Shown piece by piece: positions 1 to 11,089 of a stretch of 64,000 nucleotides of DNA. The position numbers were made by a program, and so were the translations under genes. The notes under the pieces are model-generated. The model worked only from the letters and a program-made list of their open reading frames with translations. It had not been told where the DNA came from and ran no database searches. Each line of letters starts with the position of its first letter. Positions within the stretch are counted from its first letter, which is position 1. The DNA comes from Rhynchospora pubera (Eukaryota; Streptophyta; Magnoliopsida; Poales; Cyperaceae), in the NCBI GenBank assembly GCA_028095005.1, contig CM051460.1, forward strand, positions 16,043,501 through 16,107,500. The letters run 5' to 3'.

Positions 1-200
1 TAACAACATATGCATCGCCATAAGATTTTACAATTTTTGGATTTCATTTAATACTTAATCAAGAGATAAAAAAAATTGAAGAATATAGTTACATAATAGA
101 TTAATTCTTATTTTATGTTTATTTTTCAATCTCTTCATCATCAAGTATCAAACGAATTCCAAAAATTATAAAATTTTATGGAGAGATGTCTACCATTATA
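1..200. repeat. Hairpin MITE-like repeat, cut by the window edge
   Basis: The first and last ~60 bases of this stretch are imperfect inverted copies of each other (around 20-70 against 120-190), sharing a 'cataagattttacaattttt'-like arm. The left end runs off the window, so target duplication and superfamily cannot be read. Confidence 0.5.
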
Positions 201-2335
201 ATAAGTACAAGATCCATGAATGGGATGGAATGCTTAAAAATTTAATTTTATAATAAAAAATCACATTTGTGGCATACAAAAGTGAGACACCAGACCCTTC
301 TCATAATTTATAGTGCTTTGGACTAAAATAATAGTGCAGAATATTTTAGACCGCATATGTTGAGGTGTTGCTGAGGGTACCCATAGCAGAAGACTATATG
401 GATAATGCATCCGCTGTGGAGTGTGAAAACAACATGGTTCAGAGAATCCTTGTTAATTAAACACTTTCATAGAGCATGAATAAGGATTTGATGTAGATGC
501 TGTTAACTACTAGCACCACCATCTATACGAAATTAATTAAGTAAATAGCCTACGATCATGTTTTTCAAAACTTTTATGGGCATTTCAGTACCGAAGTCTA
601 TTTTATGCATTCTTTTCATTTTTTTTTATATCGCTTCAGGTGCCAATTTGAAAGGTTTTGATTAAAATACTATATATCCACTCAATGCATGTGTAATTAA
701 GTGATATACATTATTAATTACTATTAACGAAGGATTGTAATGCTACATTTCACCACGATGCATGTGATTATGTGATACATGTTTAAGATCATGCACCATA
801 TTCCTGATTGGGGGATGCAATACGTAAATGCATGTTATTTGTTATTTGGGCTACGAAGGTATTGATTATGTATCAAATAGTGATTAATTGAGATTGAGGG
901 ATAGATAGTCTTGATCTGCACTACTATAATAGTACTTCCAAACTTTATTTTTATCCTTGATAAGCAATACGTTAATTAATTAATTTATCCTGTTTTATTA
1001 TCCAACATTAATATAACTTTTATGGAGAGATGTCTAACATTTATAATGTTGCCAATTTGAGCAAAGTTATAATTAGTAACACTGAAGTAAAAGTGACGTG
1101 GGCTTACGCCCGCTTCGATAGAAATGGAAATGAAAATAAAATATATATATATATATATATATATGAGCCTTACACTGGATATAATTTTGAAGGTTGTTAT
1201 TTGGTCAAAATCGTGAATTGCGCCATCTCAAGCCATGATGATTGCTTGCGTTAGTATATTTCTATTTGCAATTAAGCCATTAACGCATGAAGCAGGATTA
1301 GTCTAATCTCCAAAGGAAGCAGAATGCAGATCTCCTGCAGCATTCAAAAATGGCGGCTTGTGTTGCAGGCTGCAGTATTGTCATATTTGTACAATTAATG
1401 GGAAACTCAAACTTAATTACCAGCGTTGCTTTTATGCTAGCGAAAGTCGTGCAGCTTGATATAATTTTACATTGCATATTTAGAAACCTTAAAAAAAAAA
1501 TTACATATTGAGAGGAACAACATTCTTTCAATAGTCCAATTTTCATTGTTCCAAATAAAGATTTGAAATAAAAGAAGAGAGAAGATGGAAATGATAATTA
1601 ATCTTTTCAAAATATTATTACCTTATTAGTTGCTTAACACAATAAATATGATTTTTTAATACTACCATACTTTTTCAGTTATAATTCTTTTCAATTATTT
1701 TTCGATCATATTCTCCTAATTATCACATTTTAAATATTAAATTTTGTATTATCAAACGATCTGTAGCTATGAAGTAGTTAGATACACTTAGATTGTGTAG
1801 AAGATCACAGAGTAATAAAAAACAGTATATGCTTGGTAGACGGTCAGCATGTGGTTAAGCGATTCTTCTGCACAATTTAGTTTAAAAAACAGAATGCGCT
1901 TGGTCCAAGGTCGAAGTGTTGTCAAACAATTTATTTTTGTAATAGATTAATTAGTCATAATTTTCGGGCAATTTGGCCTTCAAGCTTGTCTCAACTTTAT
2001 TTAATTTGCAAATTATTTAATCAACCAAATTCATTGGTTGCAAATATGTATTTAATTTAAAGTTTTTAAATTAATTTTTGGATAATGTTCCAACAATATT
2101 CTCGGTGCTATTCCAACTAGATGTGCTATCCACACTTCACAGTAAATGTCGGCTAATGGGGGATTGAATGTTTACGGTGGAATGTCGGTAAGAATTTAAC
2201 ATCTTTTCAACAGCAGTTGTTTGAGGTTGTCCATTCCATATATTTAGATGTTGATGTAGTTGTTTTCATTTCGAAATAATCCGAAAATAATTTAGAGATA
2301 GTTTGCTTTCTAATTTATTTTGTATGTATATATAC
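201..2335. other. Intergenic, AT-rich, no gene seen
   Basis: No open frame here resembles a known protein. The 74-codon frame at 1030-1254 is interrupted by an (AT)n run at 1141-1164 that gives a Tyr-Ile repeat, and it has no recognisable domain. Nothing else is supportable. Confidence 0.6.
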
Positions 2336-2338
2336 TAA

Positions 2339-2559
2339 GGGTGTGTTTGGATGAGCATAGAATAAAGAATAAGAATAAGAAATTTCGGTATGCGTGCTTA
2401 TTTTTATTCTTGTACAATCCAAACAACACAAGAATAAGAAATTTGGGCCCTTATTCCTATACTAACAAAACCATGGTATAAAAATAAGGAATTTGGATAA
2501 GCACGCATACCGAAATTCCTTATTCTTATTCCTTATTCCATGCTCATCCAAACACACCC
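2339..2559. mobile_element. Tourist-like MITE (PIF/Harbinger type)
   Basis: The ends are a near-perfect inverted repeat starting GGGTGTGTTTGGATGAGCAT. Most of the 221 bp folds into one hairpin. It is flanked by the direct repeat TAA (2336-2338 and 2560-2562), the preferred PIF/Harbinger target. It has no coding capacity. Confidence 0.85.
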
Positions 2560-2562
2560 TAA

Positions 2563-4350
2563 GAGTATATAACGCTTTATAAACCATTAATGAAAAATTT
2601 ATTACTTGAACTATCAAAATTAATTTATCAATAATTCAAGAATATTTGTAAAATTACTTTAGTCTATCTATCCAGTTGCGAAGGTGTTAAACGAGTACCG
2701 AATACAGTTTTGTGAATTTTATTACTATATTTACTAAAGTGTCATGAATGATTCAACAGTTGGTATACAATACGACTGTAATTATTAAATTGATTTATAA
2801 CATCAAAACCTAAGTAAATTACTGTGTTAAAACCATTTGTGACGTTTTGAAAATTTAAATTTGAATCCATGCAAATTCTTTTTCTCTTTTATTTTTAATT
2901 CAGACTATTTATTAAGCATAAATGATAACTGCAATCTGCAGTTTTGCCATAGCTTGCTACCACTGGAACAAAATGAACATATAAAGTGAACATTTAAATA
3001 ATTAAAGTGAACACATACAAACAAGTTCAATAAATATAAGTTGAATATCCATATAAAAATCTAAACAACAATACAAACAATAAAATCTAACTCATAATTG
3101 AATAAAATGAACACATATATAGATAAACAAACTGGACATATAAATAAATAAACTGAATAAATACGAACGCAATGGCATGGGATGACGTGTGGAGGGATGG
3201 TGAATAATAATTTCCTTTCTTAAGACTAAAGAGAGCCGTATATAGCCGAACAATAATTTGATTTTTCCATTCTCCATGCTTAGCAAGAATTAAATCTTGT
3301 GCTTTTTAGATAAACCACGAAGTCACTGATCAGTTGTACTAAAATCCTACGCCATGAAGCCATGCAACTTAACCGGCCTTTTCATAGAGTTCTCAATATC
3401 ATATGCAACTTAAATTCGGGAGTCTACTGCCATAATTTAATTTAGAAGATAGTTAGATAATTAAATAGTATTATGTACCTATACAATTAATAATTATTAT
3501 TTTATTGTTATGATGCTAAAATTTGCCTTTTAGTTACCATTAAGTTAATTAGAGCTTTTAAAGACTTTACAGTTAATTATATGTGTGATAATTGTATCTT
3601 GATATTGATCTGAATCAGTAGATACTTCATGTATTTACTCTTTAAATAAACAGTGAAATTATTAATAGAAAAGAAAAAAAGTTGAGGCTGACTCTGACTG
3701 ATTACGTTTTAATGGAAAAATATTTCCAGAGAGTATAGGGTTGCAATAAGTAGGGTGAACACGAATAACTTCTGCATTTTTTTTTCATTTTTATTTCTTT
3801 TTGTGAAATTAAGTAGTGATAGGGTGTGTATTAAATTTGATTCAATTGAAATTTAATTAATAACATGAAAAATAATAAAATATTTTTAAAATTTAATTGT
3901 AGAATAAATTAAATCATTTCATATGAAAGTATGACTTTCAAATTTTATAAATGATACTTATATATATAGTGAAGAACACATTCATGACTCAAAATTATTG
4001 GAGTATGCTAGAACAATGAGACTAACATACATCACAACATAAGAAAATGAGGATTGTGTTGGAAATTTAGTGAGTACATGCTTTTCCTCCATGATTGGAC
4101 ATTAATTAGGCTATCAACTGGGGGGGAATGTATCCATATTGTTTTTTTTTTAATTAATTAATTAAGCAACGCGTTCTGTAATGTAACAAGTACATGGAGA
4201 GCGAAGGAGCTACAGCTCTGAAAAGAAGAACAGAAAAAGGTGAATTTTTTTTGTGATTGATGATTGATGGAAACAAATTACTCACCGTCCTTGACTATTG
4301 AGAGGCTTAAAATTCCATTTTTGCTTAGATGGATCGCAAGCCACTATACA
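2563..4350. other. Intergenic, AT-rich, no gene seen
   Basis: Low-complexity AT-rich DNA with scattered homopolymer runs. No coding frame, RNA gene or complete transposon could be supported. Confidence 0.55.
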
Positions 4351-4360
4351 AGCAATAGGC

Positions 4361-4541
4361 GAAATGAAATCACCTCCCGCACGGGACTGTCTAGCGCAGT
4401 GCTGTGAGCCGTTTGATTTAATCTCAATGGCAAAGGGAGTCCCGTGCATGTAACCTGATTGGTAGGCCCGAACCGTCCAGATCAGATCGGACGGTTCGTA
4501 GGCTGCGCTGGACGATCCCGCGCGGGAGGAGATAAGGATTC
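4361..4541. mobile_element. Mutator-like MITE
   Basis: A 181 bp non-coding element with long GC-rich inverted arms (CACCTCCCGCACGGGACTGT near the left end, an imperfect complement at the right). It is flanked by the 10-base direct repeat AGCAATAGGC (4351-4360 and 4542-4551). Mutator-like elements make 9-10 bp duplications, and this plus the long arms suggests that superfamily. Its GC content stands out from the neighbourhood. Confidence 0.75.
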
Positions 4542-4692
4542 AGCAATAGGCATTCAAAAAGCAGTGGGGTTTTAAGAACCCAAAAACATTGTCACTATGC
4601 TTGTCAGATAGCTTTGTGTAGGAGCAAACTGAGAGGCTTGTTTAATGTTTTGCAGTGAAACTACTGTTCATTGATTTTGAAAGGAAATCAGT

Positions 4693-4860
4693 GGGGCCGT
4701 TTGGATCACTTAGGAATTTGAGGAATTTAGATAATTTTCCATTTCTAGACATAAATTTATTGAGAAATGTGTAATTTTGTGAAGAGTTTGGATTGTTTAT
4801 AATAAATTTGGAGGTAGGAATTTGAAATTTCCCAAATTCTCAACACATCCAAACAACCCC
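4693..4860. mobile_element. Tourist-like MITE
   Basis: Terminal inverted repeats GGGGCCGTTTGGAT / ATCCAAACAACCCC enclose 168 bp, flanked by AGT on both sides (4690-4692, 4861-4863). The centre shares the 'gtgtaattttgtgaagagtt' stretch with the elements at 20760 and 21871, so it is one family. Confidence 0.75.
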
Positions 4861-4863
4861 AGT

Positions 4864-7119
4864 GATACCAATGTAAAGAAGTGTACTAATATTATATTAT
4901 TTTAAAAAATATGGATGGAACCTAGCTCAATGGAAATGTGAACTTCTTCTGCATGCTAATTTTCTAGCATTATGAGTGCGTTTCGAAATATTATAAGTTG
5001 GATTAACGAAGTTAATGTACTAATTTCAATATTCGAAATAGACACTAACTTTTTTTTTTCTTAATAGCAGAGGAAATATCGACTATTCTGACCTGTGCCA
5101 ACTCATCTAAATGTCAAATAGTGTTAGAAAATGGCGACATTCTTTGTCGGTCTAAATAGATTCAATAAATGTTTTCCTAACTAGACCGATCAAGTTTCAA
5201 AATTGATATATATTTTTTTTTTCACAAATTTCAACATTCTTTAAAATATTTTATTGTACTTTGATTAGGTCTATTATAAATTAAAATGGCAGAGCAAATT
5301 TTCTAAATGTTTTTTGTGCCAAAACTGAAAATATCGATCACGGGCCACCTCTTTTGTGCAAGCATAGAACGTTTAGATAGTGCCAAGCTTTTATGTGCAT
5401 GATTATAATTATTCGCCTAAAGTCAAGCCTAACAACCATTAATTTGAAATTCCAACTTCTTGGACCACTAGTTCTCATATCTCATTATCGCTAAAGAATG
5501 TGCTGAACTTAAATAATGTTACATATTATGAGGGTTGAGGGAGATCATTTTCCTACAAAATAACTGTTTTACAAGAAAGCAAAGGTTTGGTTAAGTTAAT
5601 ACGTCTAGGATCGATGAAATGTCTACAACATCAAACTTGGTCCCACATTCTTGCTTTAAATGGAGTTTTTCTCACTTTTTATGTGGGTCCCACACGCCGT
5701 CTATGGTCTATCTTGGAGACTTGGACAGTTGGACTACCCAGTTTTGCAGCACAAATTGGGCTTTGTAATAATTTTATTTCTTTTCTGGGTCCACAACCTA
5801 GATATCTAAAATCTTTTTTAGCCCAGACCCCAGTGAATAGTAATAGACTAATTGGCTTATCCATCTCTGTTAAGTTAAAAAAATGGGGAAAAAATCATAA
5901 GAAATTAAGAATCAGTACAGTTTCACACCTAATGAAATAGAGAAATATTTGTTTTGCCCCTACTAAAATTTATGATTTGGTACCTGACAACACACGGAGG
6001 AAGAAAATCTGTATTAGTAGATGTTCAAAAAATTTTTATATTCATAAGAAATCCAAAAGAAAGCGCAATTAATGAAGCACTTTCACGGGAATTATTCATA
6101 TATTTTCTTTTTTTTTTGGTCACAAACACAGGCATTCTTTATTGTTGGAAAATGTAAGAACAAACATAAAATTGATGGTGAATCTTTGAATAACATTCCA
6201 TATATTATTGCAGATGAAGAAAAAAAATATATATAAGTGAGCTACATAAAAAAAGCTCACTTAGTATTTTGTAAATTTAATATTTCAGACCTCAAAAGGG
6301 ATAAATTTTTTCGTAGGTCAGTAAAATTTCAATGAAATTTCATATTTAGTTACTGATTTGTTCTATTTTTACAACTCCACTAATATATTGTATCTTAACT
6401 TGGTTACTCTGGTACAAGTTTTATGCAATATATATAGATAAAACTCGACATGGAGGACAATGCGGTTATTTTATTTATTTTTTTCCTTGATCTTTCTGTT
6501 TGTGTATTGAAGGGAAATACTCATAGTCATAGAGCGATCAAATTTAGATGCAATTAGCAACCTAGTAAAATAATTTGAACTTCACTCATCAAATATAAAA
6601 ATGTTGGATATTTTAAGGGATTTACGAACAATTACATACTAAAAATTTATATTTATATTAACAACAACAAATAAAACTATTTATAATCTGTATTCGTGAG
6701 ATGATTTATTTATATAGAAATATTTTTAGAATAATGTATCTGCTCCATTAACACCTCTTGTCAGCATGACAGAATTTGAATTGGATATATAAAATGGAGA
6801 AATTATAGTATAAAATATGAAAACTAATTTTAACCATAAACTAAATTTATGAGAGTTGGGGCACTGAATTTATAAGCCAATAGTACTATAATAAATAAAA
6901 TTTATTGCATCATTACGAATTTTGTAAGTCTTTTGTAGGCGTAAATGAGACTATGAGAGGTTACAGTCTCTTCTAAATCCTTGTAAGCTTCCCTTATCAT
7001 TATTTTTCTTAGGATGGAAGAAATTAAAAATGATAATAGGAGCCGAGCTGTATCTGTTGGGACCTTGGATATGCTATGTTTGGCACAGCTCTGAACTAGT
7101 TGTTCGCGAACAGTGTTAG
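4864..7119. other. Intergenic, AT-rich, no gene seen
   Basis: The 117-codon frame at 5587-5940 has no recognisable domain and no supporting gene structure, so it is not called. A short hairpin (AAGTGAGCT...AGCTCACTT) lies near 6234-6262. Nothing else could be supported. Confidence 0.5.
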
Positions 7120-7127
7120 TTCACTCG

Positions 7128-7337
7128 CAGTGGCGGATTCACCATTGGGGTGGGTGGGGTTAGAGCACCACCTACCGCCGTCGAGTTCCTAGAGCCTCTT
7201 TTTAGTCTCAACGAATTTTTTCTGCCATTGGAGCACTCAAAGGTGGGGCTGAAGAGCAGAAGAAGAGGAACCGTTCGATTAAATGATTCATTGAAGCACT
7301 TAGCCCCACCTAAATATTTTTTCTATATTCGCCATTG
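7128..7337. mobile_element. hAT-type MITE, copy 1
   Basis: A 210 bp non-coding element with ends CAGTGGCGGATTC / ATTCGCCATTG. Its flanks TTCACTCG (7120-7127) and TTCACGCG (7338-7345) form an 8-base target duplication with one change, as for hAT elements. A second copy, about 80% similar by eye and nearly the same length, is the one split by the gypsy element near 31.1/40.9 kb. Confidence 0.8.
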
Positions 7338-7372
7338 TTCACGCGAAATAAAATTTTTGGCGAACAACGAAC

Positions 7373-8864
7373 CCGAAATTATTTTATATAAAAATTCAGA
7401 CGCAAAAAATTTTAATAGAAATAATTATTATTATTTTTTAAATAAGAAGAAAGTTCGAACGCGTTTTATAAAAGGGTAGAGTATCTCTCCTTCGTACCCA
7501 TTTATAAAACGCGTTGGAAGCCTTCCAACGCGTTTTATAAACGGGTACGAAGGAGAATCGACTTTTGAGGTTGGTCAGACCTTCCTACCCATTTATAAAA
7601 CGGGTTGGAAGCCTTAAAACGTGTTTTATAAACGTGTTATTAGTTTTTCATAATTTTCGCAACATTTAACTTATTAAAAAAATATTTTGCAACAAGGTCC
7701 CTGCATGTTTTATATTTACAAAATTCTCAAAATTTCATTTCCAATTAAAGATGTATTAAATAAATATAACAAATAAATTACACATATTTTATATGCATTT
7801 AATTGCACATATTTTTTTTTTGAACATGTGTATAATATCATTTTGTTTGAATAATTATTTGTCGATAATCCTGTATTTTTACTATTTAATTCTACAAACT
7901 TATCTTTTGCATTGTAGTCTCTCCTTTTTTATTTTATGTTAGCCATATATAGTCAAATAATATATAATCTTTTGAACATTAAAACTTTAAACAAGCATAC
8001 TTTTGATAGGAAGGTCTGTTTGGGGCAATTGAGCACATTCTGGAAAGCTGGCGACAAGATCTACACGTTTTACCGAGGCGAAACCCCGTAACGATCATTT
8101 TCGGAGCTAAAAAACACTCTCTAGACCTCCAAAATCCACTTTGAAAGTTTGCAAACCTAAAAACCACTCTAAACTACTAAAATTTTTTTAAAATCATAAA
8201 TTAATCATTAATAGAGAAATGCAATAAATCAAGTGACTTTGTTGAAAATTATTCTTATAGTCTTTCTTCTCCGTCTTAGTAAAACATCAACCTCGTGTGA
8301 TTCCTTTCTAACGCAATCCAGAAAGTGTTTCCTTGATCATGAGACTAGACATGATTGTTTAATACATAATATGAAAAAAATTATTCAAACAAAATAATAT
8401 TATACACATGTTAAAAAAATATATGTGCAATTAAATGCATATAAAATATGTGTAATATATTTATTATATCTATTTAATACATCTTTAATTAGAAATAAAA
8501 AATTTGAGAATTTTGTAAATATGAAACATGCAGGGACCTTGTTGCAAAATATTTTTTTTAATAAGTTAAATGTTGTGAAAATTATGAAAAACTAATAACA
8601 CGTTTATAAAACGCGTTCAAAGGCTTCCAACCCGTTTTATAAACGGGTAGGAAGGTCTGACCAGCCTCAAAAGTCGATTCTCCTTTGTACCCGTTTATAA
8701 AACGCGTTGGAAGCCTTCCAACGCGTTTTATAAACGGGTACAAAGGAGAGGTACTCTACCCTTTTATAAAACGCGTTCGAACTTTCTTTTTATTAAAAAA
8801 AAATAATAATAATTCTTTCTATTAAAATTTTTTGCGTCTGAATTCTTATATAAAATAATTTCAG
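7373..8864. mobile_element. Mutator-like foldback element with ~490 bp inverted arms
   Basis: The left arm (about 7373-7860) and right arm (about 8380-8864) are imperfect inverted copies of each other, around a ~520 bp unique spacer. The outer ends read CCGAAATTATTTTATATAA and CTGAAATTATTTTATATAA (right end reverse-complemented). They are flanked by the exact 9-base direct repeat ACAACGAAC (7364-7372, 8865-8873), the Mutator signature length. Each arm contains smaller palindromes built from TTTATAAAACGCGTT and its complement, including a ~70 bp one at 7487-7556. The spacer holds a 62-codon minus-strand frame (7979-8167) that I do not recognise. No transposase is present. Confidence 0.8.
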
Positions 8865-8873
8865 ACAACGAAC

Positions 8874-10065
8874 TACGGAGCTGTTCTCAATTCTTCCTTT
8901 TTGGCGGAACAAGAACTGGGAAGCGGAAATCGATGTTGTCCAGTTCTTTGTTCTTACCTGGTTCACGTCACTGCCGAACATGGCCTGAAATATATAAAAA
9001 ATCATCACTCATTTGGAGTTTCTGTTTTATTTTTGACGAATTATGAATAACGCTACAGGCCTACAGCTACATTATTGACGTCGTTGTTGTAGAACACTTT
9101 AATTGTCCTTTCCATCGGTTTCGTTCTCTTCAGCCGAAAGTAGATTTTGATCTTGTGGAGATTGCGTTTGATACTGTGCAGCTACTGAACACTGAAATCG
9201 AGCATCCTTTTTTATTTTTTATTTTTTTAAATCTGAGTTTCTTGAACACTCCCATTCCAGTATTGCATTGGTAATATAAGTTTTGGAAATGTGATTTCGA
9301 ATAGTTGCACATCAAATTACATTTATATTTCTTACTATTTTTTGTTTTTTTAAATTAAATTATATATATATTTTTCTGTGTTTGGATATAAAAAATATTA
9401 TTGTTGGAAGATCCTTTTTGACAAAAATAAACAATTTCACTATCTAAAAAATAATCAATTCTTACACAATATTTAATTTCCTATAAAATTTCAATATATG
9501 AATATATTAAACAATTTAAATCGATCATACTATTTCAAAAATGAAATTTAGTCAAAGAATTGACTGTTGGACTGCTGGTGCTTTGGAAGCCCTGAGCGGC
9601 TTAGCCTACCTTTCAATTTTAAAATTTAAATTCCCTCTTAAAATTTCCCAGTTTTACATCTCTGTAACTCTAGATTGATTGGTTAAAGAAATACTAGTTC
9701 CTTATATGTACAAAAATTCAGATATTTATGTAATCTAAACTTTTCATCTAATAAGAGTTTACCTATAGACAGACACATTACTCACCATACAATTTTTATT
9801 TATTTCACTATTTTTCCATACAAAAATTTAAATATTTATGTGCTCCTTAGAAACATCTTTAATGTGACAGTATACTAATTGTGAATGAAAAAAAAAAAAT
9901 CTTTAACTTACTACTTGAATTCCCTTTCAGTTTTCTAATTTGAATTCCAAATTTTAAAAAGAAAAAAAAGAGAAAAATAAATAAATAAGTCAAGTGTCGC
10001 CGCTCGCCAGGTTAGATAACGATAGACCCACATGTCAGTGAGGACATGCATCTTTTTGTCCCATC
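8874..10065. other. Intergenic, AT-rich, no gene seen
   Basis: No frame resembles a known protein, and no structured repeat with target duplications was found. Confidence 0.5.
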
Positions 10066-10073
10066 CTCCAATA

Positions 10074-10951
10074 CAGGGCTGTACAAAAAATTTAAAAACC
10101 CGTCCGACCCGTTTAGCCCGTTCAACCCGACCCGTATTTTAACGGGTTCAAACATTAATCGGGTTGGTTCGGGTTTCAATTTTAATAACCCGGCTATACC
10201 GGGTTGGGTCGTAATTTTATTCTTGATAACCCGTATCTGACCCGACCCGTGTAGTTTATTAAATCATCCTCTGAGTCTCGGACAATATCAATTTTGATTC
10301 CATCCCATGTACTCACGGCAACATAGGTTCCTAGCAGGCTAGCAACAATTCAATAAATAAATAAATAAATAAATAAATAAAATCCTAAGTCCCTAACAGT
10401 AGCAAAAATATATGTGCAGCAATGCCTCGGGTGATTCCCTGAAAAATGCAATTATTTGCTAAAGGTAACATAATTATACAAGCCTCTTGTCATGTTTACC
10501 TTTCAAGTGGGAAACAATTGTACTGCACATTGATTTTAATAATGTGTTAGAAGCTTCATTATACAAGCCTCTTACAGTCTTGATGTAAGTCATTATACAA
10601 GCCTACGGCAAAAGTACATGATATAATTTAGCAGAACGAGATATAGAATTGGGGCTTTTTTTATGCAAAAATGACAATAGGTTTGAAGTAAACAGGTACG
10701 TAGTTGAATATAGAAATTATGACCCGAGTAAAAGAGTTATGTTTTTATTTTTTATAACTAATTTAATTTTTTTGGCATCGGTAAATTATGACCCGGTTAA
10801 CTCGAAAACCCGTAAAAATCCGTATATAAAAATTTATATGGGTTGGGTTGGGTTACGGGTGGGTCAATTATAAATTTTTTTTAATCCGGTATAATTGGTT
10901 TGGGTTGAAATATTGATAAAAAATTGTAAACCCGTCCGTTGTACAGCCCTA
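10074..10951. mobile_element. Non-autonomous hAT element in the SmE promoter
   Basis: The ends are CAGGGCTGTACAA and its complement TTGTACAGCCCTA. They are flanked by the exact 8-base direct repeat CTCCAATA (10066-10073, 10952-10959). The subterminal regions are rich in 'acccg/cgggt' steps such as ACCCGACCCG and GGGTTGGGTTGGG, a familiar feature of plant hAT elements. An (AAAT)n microsatellite lies at 10351-10381. No transposase frame is present in the 878 bp. Confidence 0.88.
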
Positions 10952-11002
10952 CTCCAATATACCCATTTTGCAAAATTGTCCTTCTAATTTATTCGACTAA
11001 AC

Positions 11003-11010
11003 TAGGGTTT
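11003..11010 (+). promoter_or_regulatory. Telo-box (TAGGGTTT) upstream of SmE
   Basis: The sequence AACTAGGGTTTAG contains the reverse complement of AAACCCTA, an element common near transcription starts of plant translation and RNA-processing genes. It lies 80 bp before the SmE ATG and 44 bp after the hAT target duplication. No TATA box is obvious, as is usual for this gene class. Confidence 0.55.
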
Positions 11011-11089
11011 AGCAAAGAGCTACTGCTAGCGCCGGAGGAGGTTTTAAAGGAGGAAATACAGAGAAAAGGCGCAAGTTTGAGCTACAACC

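Noticed and set aside
1030..1254. 74-codon plus-strand frame
   Set aside because: Contains an (AT)n-derived Tyr-Ile run and no recognisable domain or gene context.
5587..5940. 117-codon plus-strand frame
   Set aside because: No family similarity, no promoter or splice structure, and AT-rich composition like the flanks.
7150..7479. 109-codon frame
   Set aside because: It runs from the hAT MITE into the foldback element, so it is a chance frame over two transposons.
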